This document shows, in pieces, positions 33,343 through 42,606 of a DNA stretch of 44,039 bases. Every line of letters begins with the position of its first letter. The first letter of the stretch is position 1. Source of the DNA: Spongiibacteraceae bacterium (GTDB taxonomy: Bacteria > Pseudomonadota > Gammaproteobacteria > Pseudomonadales > Dasaniaceae); the NCBI GenBank assembly GCA_030621845.1, contig JAUXHA010000008.1:1-44039 (forward strand), written 5' to 3'. The position numbers and the translations under genes were made by a program. The notes under the pieces were generated by a model. The model was not told the DNA's origin. It saw nothing but the letters and a program-made list of their open reading frames with translations, and made no database searches.

Positions 33343-33662
33343 CCAAAAAAGATTACCCGGCTGAGAAAGGTATAATCTGCTTCCAGTGACATAATAGTGA
33401 TGAAAACCAACAGGCACAGCGGGGGCAGTAAAATAGCGTAAATCAGCGCCAGGCGCTCCCACATCATATGCATAAATACTGAGATAATCAGGCCGGCTTT
33501 CAAAAACATAAATAATAAAATTAATGACCAGCGCAGATAGCCTTGCAGGTGCATATAATCGACCATGTAAGAGAAGCCACTGAGAACAAATAATAGTAGC
33601 CATATCTTAAAATAAATACTCAGGGGGTGTTGTTGTTGCCCTTCTTCGCGTACTTGTTCCAT
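33330..33662 (-). CDS. Cytochrome c oxidase subunit IV-like protein
   Basis: A 110-residue protein with three predicted transmembrane helices, the usual form of prokaryotic cytochrome oxidase subunit IV. The middle helix has LLFMFLKAGLIISVFMHMMWE, typical of the family. ATG 33662 is preceded by GAGG; the ORF extends upstream to a GTG at 33671. It is the last gene of the oxidase operon, and its stop lies inside the 14-bp repeat. Confidence 0.85.
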   Translation of the reverse strand: MEQVREEGQQQHPLSIYFKIWLLLFVLSGFSYMVDYMHLQGYLRWSLILLFMFLKAGLIISVFMHMMWERLALIYAILLPPLCLLVFITIMSLEADYTFLSRVIFFGQGP

Positions 33663-33686
33663 GTCACGCACCTCTGCGTTAGTGAT

Positions 33687-34364
33687 TTACCAAAGATAGA
33701 AAAAGGCAAAGATAAACACCCATACCAGGTCAACAAAGTGCCAGTATAAACCGGTGATCTCGACAATTTCGTAATTACCCTTGCGTTGGTAATCGCCTTT
33801 CCAGACTTTAACCGCCACGGTCAATAAATAAATAACGCCAATGGAAACGTGCAGGCCGTGAAAGCCGGTAATCATAAAGAAGACGGAGCCAAACTGGGGT
33901 GCCCCCATGGGGTTACCCCAGGGGCGTACGCCTTCTTCAATAATTAATTTACTCCACTCAAACGCCTGCATACCCACAAACGATGCGCCGAGCAGGGCAG
34001 TAATGAGCATCAGCACGGCGGTTTTGTTTTTGTCACGTCGATAGCCGAAGTTCACCGCCAGCGCCATGGTGCCGCTACTGGTAATAAGAATGAAGGTCAT
34101 AATTGCGATCAATAGCAGCGGAATATGGTGGCCGGCTATAGTGAGGGCGAAGACTTCACTGCTCAGGGGCCAGGGTTCGGTGGTGGTCATCCTGACGGTC
34201 ATATAGGCAATCAGGAAGCAGCTAAAAATAAAAGTATCACTGAGCAGGAAGATCCACATCATCGTCTTGCCCCAGGGCACTTCCTTAAAGGTATCCTTAT
34301 CAGAGGACCAGTCGCTAGCGAGAGTCCGGAGGCTGGGACCCGCTTGATTTGCCGGTGTTGTCAT
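33687..34364 (-). CDS. Haem-copper oxidase subunit III (copy A)
   Basis: A 225-residue membrane protein with five to six hydrophobic helices. The segments FMITGFHGLHVSIG and ITGLYWHFVDLVWVFIFAFFYLW are signatures of cytochrome oxidase subunit III, and the conserved Glu in GMQAFEWSKLI is present. It lies 24 nt before the subunit IV-like gene and after a second subunit III-like gene. ATG 34364 follows AAGGAGC. It is closer to the CoxC consensus than its neighbour. Confidence 0.9.
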   Translation of the reverse strand: MTTPANQAGPSLRTLASDWSSDKDTFKEVPWGKTMMWIFLLSDTFIFSCFLIAYMTVRMTTTEPWPLSSEVFALTIAGHHIPLLLIAIMTFILITSSGTMALAVNFGYRRDKNKTAVLMLITALLGASFVGMQAFEWSKLIIEEGVRPWGNPMGAPQFGSVFFMITGFHGLHVSIGVIYLLTVAVKVWKGDYQRKGNYEIVEITGLYWHFVDLVWVFIFAFFYLW

Positions 34365-34392
34365 TGGCTTGCTCCTTGTTCGGTGGCCTCAA

Positions 34393-35049
34393 TTAAAAGC
34401 CGCAAAAGGCGGCGATGGCTCTGAAGGTTGCTTGATCACCTACAATCAAACTGAACAACAGTAGCCACACTACGAAAAGAAAGTGCCAGTATGTCGCGCA
34501 CAGAGCAACGCTGGATTGCAGCAGTGATAATGGCAGCCCGCCGCGGGCTTCGCGCAGGGTTTTTAACCACAGAAATAATCCCGCCAGCAAGTGGAGACCG
34601 TGCAGGCCGGTAAATAAATAAAAGAAGCTATTGGCAGGATTGCTGTTGACGTAATAACCCAGCGCGATCAACTGTTGCCATAACCATAATTGACTGATTA
34701 AAAACATCACCGTAAAAAAACCGGCCAGGTAAAGTCCATCGCGGGTAGCATTAATGTTTTCACTGCGCGCCGAGACCACTGCCCAGTGAAAGCTCAGGCT
34801 GGCCAGCAGTAAAATGCCACTATTGACCCATAGTAACCAGGGGTTCGCCAGCGGTTGCCAGGGCGCCGCCAGGGATTCGTAGTCGGGGTATTGGGCGCGA
34901 ATAAGAAAGGCAATGGTGAACAGGAAAAACAAGGCAGTAATAACCGCCAACATGACTTGCAGTGCAGTTTTTTTCCGTCTCGCGGCAATGGCGGGGTCAT
35001 CCCAGCCCTCATCAAAGTTGGGGTGGTGTTGGGGAGCTGAAACGTTCAT
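34393..35049 (-). CDS. Haem-copper oxidase subunit III (copy B)
   Basis: A 218-residue protein with a soluble N-terminus (about 30 residues) and several helices. YLFTGLHGLHLLAGLFLWLKTL and VALCATYWHFLFVVWLLLFSLI show the subunit III fold. It is quite different from copy A. It sits directly after subunit I (10-nt gap). Two consecutive subunit III-type genes occur in some proteobacterial aa3/caa3 operons; whether both enter one complex is unknown. Confidence 0.85.
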   Translation of the reverse strand: MNVSAPQHHPNFDEGWDDPAIAARRKKTALQVMLAVITALFFLFTIAFLIRAQYPDYESLAAPWQPLANPWLLWVNSGILLLASLSFHWAVVSARSENINATRDGLYLAGFFTVMFLISQLWLWQQLIALGYYVNSNPANSFFYLFTGLHGLHLLAGLFLWLKTLREARGGLPLSLLQSSVALCATYWHFLFVVWLLLFSLIVGDQATFRAIAAFCGF

Positions 35050-35058
35050 AACTAACGC

Positions 35059-36804
35059 CTATATGCCTTTATCGTGGATGGGGGCTTCGGATTCCGGAAC
35101 GGTCTGGGGGACGTAATCTTCGGCCACGCCGGGGACACTGTAGTCATAAGCCCAGCGGTGAACCACGGGAAGTTTTTCTCCCCAGTTACCGTGAGCCGGT
35201 GGTGTCTGGGGTGTTAGCCACTCCAGCGATGTTGCTTTCCATGGATTTCCCCCCGCAGGTTTCCCTTTAAAATAGCTGTAAAACAGGTTGAACAGGAAGA
35301 GCAGTTGCGAGACGCCAACAATGAGTGCAACCACGGTGATGAAGCTGTTCAGGTCATGGGCTGATTGCGGAATGAAATCGTAATCTTCATAAGCGTAATA
35401 GCGTCTGGGCATTCCCAGAAAGCCCAGGTAATGCATGGGGAAATAAATCGTATAGGTACCGATAAAGGTGATCCAGAAATGTAATCGACCGATAGTGTCA
35501 TTGAGCATACGACCGGTAATTTTTGGATACCAGTGATAAATAGAACCGAATACCACCAGGATCGGCGCGACACCCATGACCATATGAAAGTGGGCAACGA
35601 CGAAATAGGTGTCGGAGAGAGGCAGGTCTACAGCCACGTTGCCGAGGAATAATCCGGTGAGTCCGCCATTGAGAAAAGTTAAAATAAAGGCCAGTGCAAA
35701 CAACATGGGTACCGTGAGGTGAATATCACCCCGAAACAGGGTAAGTACCCAGTTGTAGACTTTCAGCGCCGTGGGTACGGCGATCACCAGGGTGGTAGTG
35801 GCAAAGAAGAAACCAAAATACGGATTCATACCACTGACATACATATGGTGAGCCCAGACCACGAAGCTTAAGACACCAATAGCGACTATCGCCCAGACCA
35901 TCATTTTATAACCAAAAATAGGTTTCCTGGCGTGGGTGCTGATCAGGTCGGAGACCAGGCCAAAAGCGGGCAGGGCAACGATATAGACTTCGGGATGGCC
36001 AAAAAACCAGAACAGGTGCTGGAACAGGATCGGGCTGCCGCCGTTATAATCCAGTGTCTGTCCCATGGAGACCATGGCGGGCATAAAGAAGCTGGTGCCC
36101 AGCAGCTTGTCGAATAACAACATAATGGCACTGACAAACAAGGCCGGAAAAGCCAGCAGGGCCAGAACAGTAGCGATGAAAATTCCCCACACTGTGAGCG
36201 GCAAGCGAAACAGGCTCATGCCGTGGGTGCGAGCCTGTAACACCGTGGTGACGTAATTTAAGCCACCCATGGTAGCGGCAACAATAAACACCGCCAGCGA
36301 GATCATCATTAGCACGATACCCCATTCAGTGCCGGGGGTACCGGCGCTGATCGACTGCGGCGGGTAGAGTGTCCAGCCGGCGCCGGTAGGCCCCCCGGGG
36401 ACAAAAAAGCTGGACATTAAAATAATCACCGACAGCAGGTAAAACCAGTAACTCAACATATTGAGAAACGGAAACACCATGTCCCTGGCGCCGCACATCA
36501 GCGGGATCAAATAATTGCCAAAGCCGCCGAGGAACAAGGCGGTCAATAAATAAATAACCATGATCATGCCGTGCATGGTCATAAACTGGTAGTAGGCATT
36601 CTGGTCAATAAATTCCAGTGCGCCGGGGAAGCCAATTTGCATGCGCATCAAGGCGGACAACACCAGTGCAACCAGGCCGGCAAAAATAGCGGTGAGCGAG
36701 TACTGGATAGCAATGACCTTGTGATCCTGGCTCCAGACATATTTAGTCCAAAAACTTTTCGGGTGGTGGAGTGTTTCCCGTTCTGCATCTTCTGCGTATG
36801 CCAT
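35059..36804 (-). CDS. ctaD: Cytochrome c oxidase subunit I
   Basis: A 581-residue subunit I with about twelve transmembrane helices and the haem a/a3-CuB site. Diagnostic segments are FMTMHGMIMV, WFFGHPEVYIVALPAFG with the helix-VI Glu (A1-type), VWAHHMYVSGM with the CuB His pair, and YFVVAHFHMVMG with the haem ligands. It is the proton-pumping core of an aerobic terminal oxidase in the inner membrane. ATG 36804 is preceded by AAGGAGTAAAAA. It lies 3 nt after coxB. Confidence 0.97.
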   Translation of the reverse strand: MAYAEDAERETLHHPKSFWTKYVWSQDHKVIAIQYSLTAIFAGLVALVLSALMRMQIGFPGALEFIDQNAYYQFMTMHGMIMVIYLLTALFLGGFGNYLIPLMCGARDMVFPFLNMLSYWFYLLSVIILMSSFFVPGGPTGAGWTLYPPQSISAGTPGTEWGIVLMMISLAVFIVAATMGGLNYVTTVLQARTHGMSLFRLPLTVWGIFIATVLALLAFPALFVSAIMLLFDKLLGTSFFMPAMVSMGQTLDYNGGSPILFQHLFWFFGHPEVYIVALPAFGLVSDLISTHARKPIFGYKMMVWAIVAIGVLSFVVWAHHMYVSGMNPYFGFFFATTTLVIAVPTALKVYNWVLTLFRGDIHLTVPMLFALAFILTFLNGGLTGLFLGNVAVDLPLSDTYFVVAHFHMVMGVAPILVVFGSIYHWYPKITGRMLNDTIGRLHFWITFIGTYTIYFPMHYLGFLGMPRRYYAYEDYDFIPQSAHDLNSFITVVALIVGVSQLLFLFNLFYSYFKGKPAGGNPWKATSLEWLTPQTPPAHGNWGEKLPVVHRWAYDYSVPGVAEDYVPQTVPESEAPIHDKGI

Positions 36805-36807
36805 TTT

Positions 36808-38262
36808 TTACTCCTTTTCGCTGTCTGTAGACAGCGATTTAATATAAGCGACCAATGCTTCCAGTTGTTTATTGTTCAGCGGGTAGGGTGCCATGACGTC
36901 GGGGTAGCCATGAACCAGGGCGGCATTGGGAATCAGAATGGATTGTTTTAAATAGTTGTCGTCAACCACGACGGAGCTGCCATCAATGAGTTGTTCTGTT
37001 TTACCGTAAAGACCCTTCCAGCCCGGGCCAATGCTCTTGCTACCATCGACACTGTGACAAGCCAGACAGCCCTGGTTTTGGGAAAGTACTTTGCCTTGTT
37101 CAGCCGGGCTGCCTGTGGCAGCAGCGGGCGGGCTGGTGACGGGGGGTACGGTTTCGATTGCTGGATTTTCATCGTCAGCCAGGGATTTAATATAGGCAAG
37201 CAGGGCGTCAAGTTGTTCATCACTCAGCGGGTAGGCCACCATCACATCGGGGTAGCCATCAACAATGGCCGCTTTCGGAAGCACTATAGATTGTTTCAGG
37301 TAGTCATCATCGACCTCGATAGTGCTGCCATCAACCAGCGTTTCGGTTTTACCATACAGGGATTTCCAGCCGGGGCCGAGACTCTTGCCGCCATCGACAC
37401 TGTGGCAGGCCAGGCAGCCCTGGCTGGTCGCCAGTTTTTTGCCCTGCTCGGTCAGTCCATCGCTGCTCGATTGGGTTAATGTTTCAGCAAATGTGGGTAG
37501 CGTGGCCAGCCATTGTTGATAGTCTGCCGCGGTATCAACGGTGACGCGACCACGCATATTGTAGTGGCCTACGCCACAATATTCCGAGCAGAGGATTTCA
37601 TAGCTACCGATTACCGTGGGGGTGAACCAGAGGTAGGATACCAGCCCTGGCACCAGGTCCATTTTGACCCGGAACTGGGGTACATAAAAATTGTGTAAAA
37701 CATCCTTGGAACGGAGCAGGGCCTTGACCGGTTGATCGAGCAGCAGGTGCATGTGATTGCTGTGTATTAGTAAATCATCCTGGCCATTAGGGTCGTCGGG
37801 ATTGATGCCGAAGGGGTTGTCAATGTTCATGTGCCTGACATCAACCGTACCCATTTTGCCATCCTTGCCGGCCAGCCTGAAAGTCCACAACCATTGCTGC
37901 CCTACGGCCTCAAACTCGCTGGCATCATCGGGAACATGAACGAAGTTGTTGTAGACAATTAAACCGGGGGCCAACAGGGCACATATACCCAGCGTAGTGA
38001 TGGCCATTAGCCACCACTCCAGTTTTTTGTTTTCAGGTTCAAAACTGGCCCGGCGACCTTCTTTATGGCGGTAACGGATGACGCAGTAACCCATAAAGAA
38101 AACAATGGCGACAAAGACAAAACCGGTAATTGCCATGGTCATGGCGATGGTATCGTCAATCATTCCCCAGTTTGAGGCGAGGGGGGTTTCCTGCCAGACG
38201 CTAAAGAGGTGAAAAATGACAGAGCCAACTGCCAGTAAGATCAATACAAGTGCTAGAACCAT
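36808..38262 (-). CDS. coxB: Cytochrome c oxidase subunit II with two fused cytochrome c domains
   Basis: A 484-residue fusion. Two N-terminal transmembrane helices are followed by the cupredoxin domain with the CuA site (DVLHNFYVP and CSEYCGVGHYNM). Then come two class I cytochrome c domains, each with CLACH (haem attachment) and a GYPDVM segment holding the likely axial Met. The two haem domains match at 58 of 79 positions from CLACH to YIKSL by hand count, so they arose by internal duplication. caa3-type oxidases usually carry one such domain. It is the first gene of the minus-strand oxidase operon. A hairpin lies in its 5' leader. Confidence 0.95.
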   Translation of the reverse strand: MVLALVLILLAVGSVIFHLFSVWQETPLASNWGMIDDTIAMTMAITGFVFVAIVFFMGYCVIRYRHKEGRRASFEPENKKLEWWLMAITTLGICALLAPGLIVYNNFVHVPDDASEFEAVGQQWLWTFRLAGKDGKMGTVDVRHMNIDNPFGINPDDPNGQDDLLIHSNHMHLLLDQPVKALLRSKDVLHNFYVPQFRVKMDLVPGLVSYLWFTPTVIGSYEILCSEYCGVGHYNMRGRVTVDTAADYQQWLATLPTFAETLTQSSSDGLTEQGKKLATSQGCLACHSVDGGKSLGPGWKSLYGKTETLVDGSTIEVDDDYLKQSIVLPKAAIVDGYPDVMVAYPLSDEQLDALLAYIKSLADDENPAIETVPPVTSPPAAATGSPAEQGKVLSQNQGCLACHSVDGSKSIGPGWKGLYGKTEQLIDGSSVVVDDNYLKQSILIPNAALVHGYPDVMAPYPLNNKQLEALVAYIKSLSTDSEKE

Positions 38263-38286
38263 ATTATTTTTATCCCTGTCGCGATT

Positions 38287-38305
38287 CCCCGTCGGTATGA
38301 CGGGG
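38287..38305. other. Hairpin in the coxB 5' leader
   Basis: A 7-bp perfect G/C-rich stem (38287-38293 with 38299-38305), extended by A-T pairs, with a 5-nt loop. It lies 25 nt upstream of the coxB start on the minus strand. No T run follows in the coxB direction, so a leader structure is more likely than a terminator. Confidence 0.4.
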
Positions 38306-38650
38306 TAATCAGCCGCAAGCTACCCTTGTTGTGCGGGTGAGTAGCAAAATGCAGAGGACAATATCATGGTGTTGCTGTGGCACTACTGCAAAATTCAGTG
38401 TCCAGCGCACGGATGACATCATCGCCGCTGTAGAATAAATATGCATTACAATCTATCGTTTAAAATCTTAACGCTCTTATAATTAGAAAGCTATTTGGTT
38501 TTTAGTCATTATCACTATTACAACCCCGTTTTTTAATTACGACTGTTTATATAGGTCAGCCGTGATTGGTTTAGGGGACTACTGCGGCCAACAGTATGAT
38601 TTTCTTTTATTTTAGTGACTTAGCCGTTGAGCATAGCTTTCATCGAGGAG

Positions 38651-38678
38651 TTTTTGCATAATGAGCCGCTGTTATAAT
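38651..38678 (+). promoter_or_regulatory. Possible sigma-70 promoter of gspAB
   Basis: A perfect -10 hexamer TATAAT at 38673-38678 lies 28 nt before the gspA ATG. The -35 at 38651-38656 (TTTTTG) is poor with a 16-nt spacer. Another TATAAT lies at 38478-38483. The 444-nt gap 38263-38706 between divergent coxB and gspA holds these, the hairpin above and no gene that I can see. Confidence 0.35.
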
Positions 38679-38706
38679 AACGAGTTAAAGATAAGCCACT
38701 AACGCT

Positions 38707-40329
38707 ATGTATTATCAATACTTTGGACTCAACGAGGCACCCTTTTCAATCGCGGTTAATCCTCGTTATCTGTTTATGAGTGCCCGGCACAGGGAGGCAC
38801 TGGCCCACCTGCTCTATGGTGTGGGAGAGGGCGGCGGTTTCATTTTGCTCACCGGTGAAGTGGGTACGGGTAAAACTACGATTAATCGCAGCCTGCTGGA
38901 TCAATTGCCCGAGAATATTGACCTGGCGCTGGTGCTGAACCCCGCGGTCAATGCCACGGAGTTACTGGCAACGGTATGCGATGAGTTAGGCATCGACTAC
39001 GAGCCCGGTGAAACCAGCCTGAAACGGTTAACAGATAAGATTCATCATTTCCTGCTGGCTAATCACGCCAGGCACCGCAATACGGTATTACTGATCGATG
39101 AGGCCCAGCACCTCAAGTTTGACGTGCTGGAGCAGATCCGGTTGTTGACTAACCTGGAAACCAATACCGAAAAGCTGTTACAGATTATCCTGGTGGGACA
39201 GCCTGAGTTGCAGCAGTTACTGGCAAAACCGGAACTTCGCCAGCTCTCCCAGCGGATTACCGCACGTTATCAGTTGAAGCCGCTGGACCAGGAAGAAACG
39301 GAATCCTATATCAGGCATCGATTACAGGTGGCCGGGTTTCCAGCCGGACAGGAGTTGTTTTCGAGCAAAATAACTAAGGGGATCTACCGGGCCAGTAACG
39401 GTGTGCCGCGTATTATCAATGTGTTGTGTGATCGAATGCTATTGGGCGCCTATGGTAAAAACAGGAACAAGATAGACGATGAATTATTAAAACAGGCGGT
39501 AACGGAGGTGTTCGGGGAAGAGACCGAGGTTTCATCATCGCCGTGGTCCTATGGCTTTGCTGCCGTAGCCGGATGCCTGGTGGTGGTGATGCTGGGTCTG
39601 GGCTGGTGGCAATGGACACAAGACCGGGCGCCAGTAGTGACTGAAGCTGCCATCGCGGTAGAAAAACGATTCACACCAGCGCCGGAACCGCTTCCGGTTC
39701 AGCAGGCGGTTCGCTGGTATAGCGATCCGGGCAGTGCGGTCGCAGAATTGTTTAAGCGCCTGGCGCTGGCTTATCCACCCGGTACTAATCCCTGCCTGGA
39801 GACGAGGGCGGATAGTTATCACTGTGAGGGGCAGACGGCTGAAACCTGGCAGGAACTGATTGCTTTTAATCGTCCTGCGGTACTGGAACTGGTCACCCAT
39901 TCTCGCCTGTATGCCTACGCCGTACTGGTGGCGATTGATGGCCAGGAGGCCTGGCTCAGTCACCATGGCAGATTAAACCGCATTAGCCTGCAACAACTTG
40001 GCGAACTCTGGACCGGTGAGTTCACCTTTGTCTGGCGGCCTGCCAGCGATTATCAGCAGCCCTTTGCGCTAGGAGATAGAGGCCCGATGGTGTTGTGGCT
40101 GGCGTCGCGTTTCGCCGAAATTGACGGTCAGGAAAAACTTTTATCCGGTGAAAAATTTAATCCGGCCCTGGCCGCCAGGGTGAAAATTTTCCAGCGTGAA
40201 AATGCGCTGGCCGATGACGGTGTGGTGGGATTAAAAACCTTGTTGAAAGTGAATGAAGCACTGGGGCTTGAAAAGACCCTGGATAACACCGTTATCCTCG
40301 ATCACACGCTGACAGGGGGGGCAGGATAA
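38707..40329 (+). CDS. gspA: ExeA/GspA-type AAA ATPase with peptidoglycan-binding domain
   Basis: A 540-residue protein. The N-terminal AAA domain has Walker A GEVGTGKTT at about 50-58 and Walker B VLLIDEAQHL, followed by QRITARY. A single transmembrane helix lies near 275-300 (AAVAGCLVVVMLGLGWW). The periplasmic region ends in a PG-binding-1-like domain (about 455-520, with FQRENALADDGVVGLKTLLKVN). In Aeromonas, ExeA with ExeB helps insert the type II secretion secretin through peptidoglycan. gspB follows 4 nt later. No other gsp genes are in the window. Confidence 0.9.
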   Translation: MYYQYFGLNEAPFSIAVNPRYLFMSARHREALAHLLYGVGEGGGFILLTGEVGTGKTTINRSLLDQLPENIDLALVLNPAVNATELLATVCDELGIDYEPGETSLKRLTDKIHHFLLANHARHRNTVLLIDEAQHLKFDVLEQIRLLTNLETNTEKLLQIILVGQPELQQLLAKPELRQLSQRITARYQLKPLDQEETESYIRHRLQVAGFPAGQELFSSKITKGIYRASNGVPRIINVLCDRMLLGAYGKNRNKIDDELLKQAVTEVFGEETEVSSSPWSYGFAAVAGCLVVVMLGLGWWQWTQDRAPVVTEAAIAVEKRFTPAPEPLPVQQAVRWYSDPGSAVAELFKRLALAYPPGTNPCLETRADSYHCEGQTAETWQELIAFNRPAVLELVTHSRLYAYAVLVAIDGQEAWLSHHGRLNRISLQQLGELWTGEFTFVWRPASDYQQPFALGDRGPMVLWLASRFAEIDGQEKLLSGEKFNPALAARVKIFQRENALADDGVVGLKTLLKVNEALGLEKTLDNTVILDHTLTGGAG

Positions 40330-40333
40330 TACC

Positions 40334-41077
40334 ATGTCACTGATTCTCGATGCGCTTAATAAATCAGAACAGGAGCGGCTGGAAAAGCAGAATGCCTCGA
40401 ATATTTATGCCGGGCATTCAATTGCCGCTGAAAACAGCTTGTCCTTGCGCTGGAGGCGTCCTGTGGCTGTATTTACGGTGCTGCTGCTATTGGCTGCAGT
40501 GGTGTATTTTTATTTCCCTGCGCCGGCCAGGCAGGGCAGTAATGTGGTCATGCCGCAAGCCCCTGTTGAACGGCTTGTTGAGGTGGCGGCGAGTGCCCCG
40601 CTTAAAACGCCGGTCAGCGACAATAGGGTCGAGCAAAAGATACGGCCGGCAAGCAGTGACGCGGTGCGGTCACTGTATGAGACCGCTGAGCTTGAGACTT
40701 CCGGGCAAGTTGTGGAGCCGGTGGTTGAACAAGTCACCGAGGAAAGCGCTGATGTCCAGCCTGTTACTGAAGTGATTATCGAAGCTGCCAGGCCTGAGCC
40801 GGAAATCGATGAAAATGCGCAATGGGTGAAATTTCCACTGTTGTCGCAATTGCCGCCGAGGCTTAGTGGGACAATTCCCAGTATCGACTATTCGCTGCAT
40901 GCATACTCGGATCAAGCCGGGGAGCGTTTTGTGGATTTAAATGGCGAGCGCCGACGTGAAGGTGACATGGTGGCACCGGGTTTGCGCCTGCTGAAAATTT
41001 TTGAGTACGGTGTGGTACTCGATTACCGGGGGACCGAGTTCAGGTTATTACCCTTGAGTGGCTGGATTAATATGTAG
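40334..41077 (+). CDS. gspB: General secretion pathway protein B (ExeB/GspB)
   Basis: A 247-residue membrane-anchored protein with the family N-terminus MSLILDALNKSEQER, a transmembrane helix at about 37-57 and a Pro/Glu-rich periplasmic linker. The C-terminal GspB domain (about 165-247) contains LPPRLSGTIPSIDYSLHAYSD. It pairs with GspA upstream. The start codon ATG 40334 is within the expected distance of GGGGGGCAGGA. Confidence 0.92.
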   Translation: MSLILDALNKSEQERLEKQNASNIYAGHSIAAENSLSLRWRRPVAVFTVLLLLAAVVYFYFPAPARQGSNVVMPQAPVERLVEVAASAPLKTPVSDNRVEQKIRPASSDAVRSLYETAELETSGQVVEPVVEQVTEESADVQPVTEVIIEAARPEPEIDENAQWVKFPLLSQLPPRLSGTIPSIDYSLHAYSDQAGERFVDLNGERRREGDMVAPGLRLLKIFEYGVVLDYRGTEFRLLPLSGWINM

Positions 41078-41080
41078 CGA

Positions 41081-41104
41081 CTGTGGCAGTGCAAGCTGTC
41101 ACAG
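41081..41104. terminator. Hairpin after gspB (possible terminator)
   Basis: A 9-bp stem (41081-41089 with 41096-41104, one G-U pair) with a 6-nt loop, directly after the gspB stop. The following sequence lacks a solid T run, so termination strength is uncertain. The next gene is convergent. Confidence 0.4.
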
Positions 41105-41125
41105 CCGCTTAAAACTCAACTTTGC

Positions 41126-41893
41126 TCAGAGCTGTGGCAGGGCGTCATTGACCAGGCCGGCACTCCAGCCACCGTCTGCAATAAATTCTGCGCCGGTACT
41201 GTAGCTGGCTTCATCCGTTGCCAGGAACAGGGTCACGTTGGCGACTTCATGGGGAAGACCAACACGGGGCAGGGCATGGGTCGTATAAAACTGGTCTGCT
41301 TCCTCTTGTGAAATAAAATCAGAGCCGTGCATCGCGGTGTAGATACCACCTGGGTGAACGCTGTTTACCCGGATGGAAAATTTACCCATTTCCAGTGCCG
41401 CTGCCTTGGTCAGGCCACGCACCGCCCACTTGCTTGAGGCATAGGCCGTCAGGCCGTTTTTGGCCTGTAATCCATCAATGGAAGAAATATTGATAATCGA
41501 GCCACCGCCAGCGGCCTTTAAGGAATCCAGTACCGACTTCATGCCGAGGAATACGCCCAGCTGATTGATACTGACGGTCTGCATAAATTGCTCTTCAGTG
41601 GTGTCGGCAATGGTGGCATGCATCAGGATGGCCGCATTATTCACCAGTACATTGAGCGGCCCCAGCTTGTTAGCTGCTACCACTGCCTGCTGCCAGTCAG
41701 CGGATTTGGTGACATCCAGTTTAATGAAGCTGACGCTGTCGCCCAGTTCCTGCGCCAGCTTTTCGCCTTCTTCGATAAGAATATCGCCGATCAGCACTTT
41801 GGCGCCGTTCTCAACAAATAGCCTGGTAGTAACTTCACCCATGCCCCGGGCACCGCCGGTGACGATGGCAACTTTCCCTTCTAAACGTTTCAT
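41126..41893 (-). CDS. SDR family oxidoreductase (hydroxysteroid-dehydrogenase-like)
   Basis: A 255-residue classical SDR: VTGGARGMGE (cofactor loop), a DILIEEGE acidic end of strand beta-2 suggesting NAD preference, VLVNNAA, Ser in NISSIDG, YASSK (Y-x3-K), and VNSVHPGGIYTAMHG. The GGARGMG loop and the VHPGGI-T segment resemble bacterial 3-alpha/20-beta- and 3-beta/17-beta-hydroxysteroid dehydrogenases, but other alcohols are possible. ATG 41893 follows CAGGAGTTGATT, a strong ribosome site. It is divergent from the glutathione S-transferase and near a P450. Confidence 0.85.
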   Translation of the reverse strand: MKRLEGKVAIVTGGARGMGEVTTRLFVENGAKVLIGDILIEEGEKLAQELGDSVSFIKLDVTKSADWQQAVVAANKLGPLNVLVNNAAILMHATIADTTEEQFMQTVSINQLGVFLGMKSVLDSLKAAGGGSIINISSIDGLQAKNGLTAYASSKWAVRGLTKAAALEMGKFSIRVNSVHPGGIYTAMHGSDFISQEEADQFYTTHALPRVGLPHEVANVTLFLATDEASYSTGAEFIADGGWSAGLVNDALPQL

Positions 41894-41979
41894 AATCAAC
41901 TCCTGAAATAAGTGGGGTGAGTATAGAGATAAAAGTGGTTAGAATGCATGACAAATGCGGCCAGATGGATGTGAATAAA

Positions 41980-42606
41980 ATGAAACTCTATACTTTTGAT
42001 GTTGCCCCAAACCCTCGTCGTTTGAAGCTGTTTTTGGCTTATAAGGGCATTGAGCTGGAGACCATTGCGGTGGATTTAGGGAAAAAAGAACAGCTGGCAG
42101 AGGGTTATCTTGCGATCAACCCGGCGGGGACCGTGCCGACGTTGTTACTGGATGATGGCAGTGTGCTCACGGATGTCATTGCCTGCTGCTTCTATCTCGA
42201 ATCACAGTATCCCGATAAGCCGCTGTTTGGTCGCACGGATATGGAGAGAGCCCGGGTTCTGGGTTGGGTACATAAAATCTTTGTCCAGGGCTTAATGGCG
42301 GTGGCGGAGATGGTGCGTAACCAGGGCGATTTTTTCAAAAACCGGGCTTTACCCGGCCCCCGGGACCTTGAGCAGATTCCGGCACTGGTTGAACGTGGCA
42401 AGCTGCGATTGGGTGATTTCTACGCATTGTTGGAAAGTCAATTACAGGGAGGTGACTATCTGCTGGGTGATAGCCTGAGCATGGCGGATATCGATGCCAT
42501 GGTTGTGGTCGACTTCGCCGCCTGGGTTAAAGAATCTATCCCCGCCGACCACGCGCTGACCCAGGCCTGGTACGAGCGGGTAAAAGTGGAGCTAGGGTGC
42601 CTCTGA
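41980..42606 (+). CDS. Glutathione S-transferase family protein, C-terminus altered by a mobile element
   Basis: A GST-like protein of about 208 residues. The thioredoxin-like domain (MKLYTFDVAPNPRRLKL, NPAGTVPTLLLDDG) and the all-helical domain (GDYLLGDSLSMADIDAMVVVDFA) are clear. The usual ES pair that binds glutathione after the cis-Pro motif reads D-V (SVLTDVIACCFYLE), so glutathione binding may differ. The last four codons, including the TGA stop, come from the inverted repeat of the element at 42596-42860, which cuts off the normal C-terminal helix end. The start at ATG 41980 is the conserved one; upstream ATGs at 41944 and 41965 also read in frame. Confidence 0.85.
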   Translation: MKLYTFDVAPNPRRLKLFLAYKGIELETIAVDLGKKEQLAEGYLAINPAGTVPTLLLDDGSVLTDVIACCFYLESQYPDKPLFGRTDMERARVLGWVHKIFVQGLMAVAEMVRNQGDFFKNRALPGPRDLEQIPALVERGKLRLGDFYALLESQLQGGDYLLGDSLSMADIDAMVVVDFAAWVKESIPADHALTQAWYERVKVELGCL

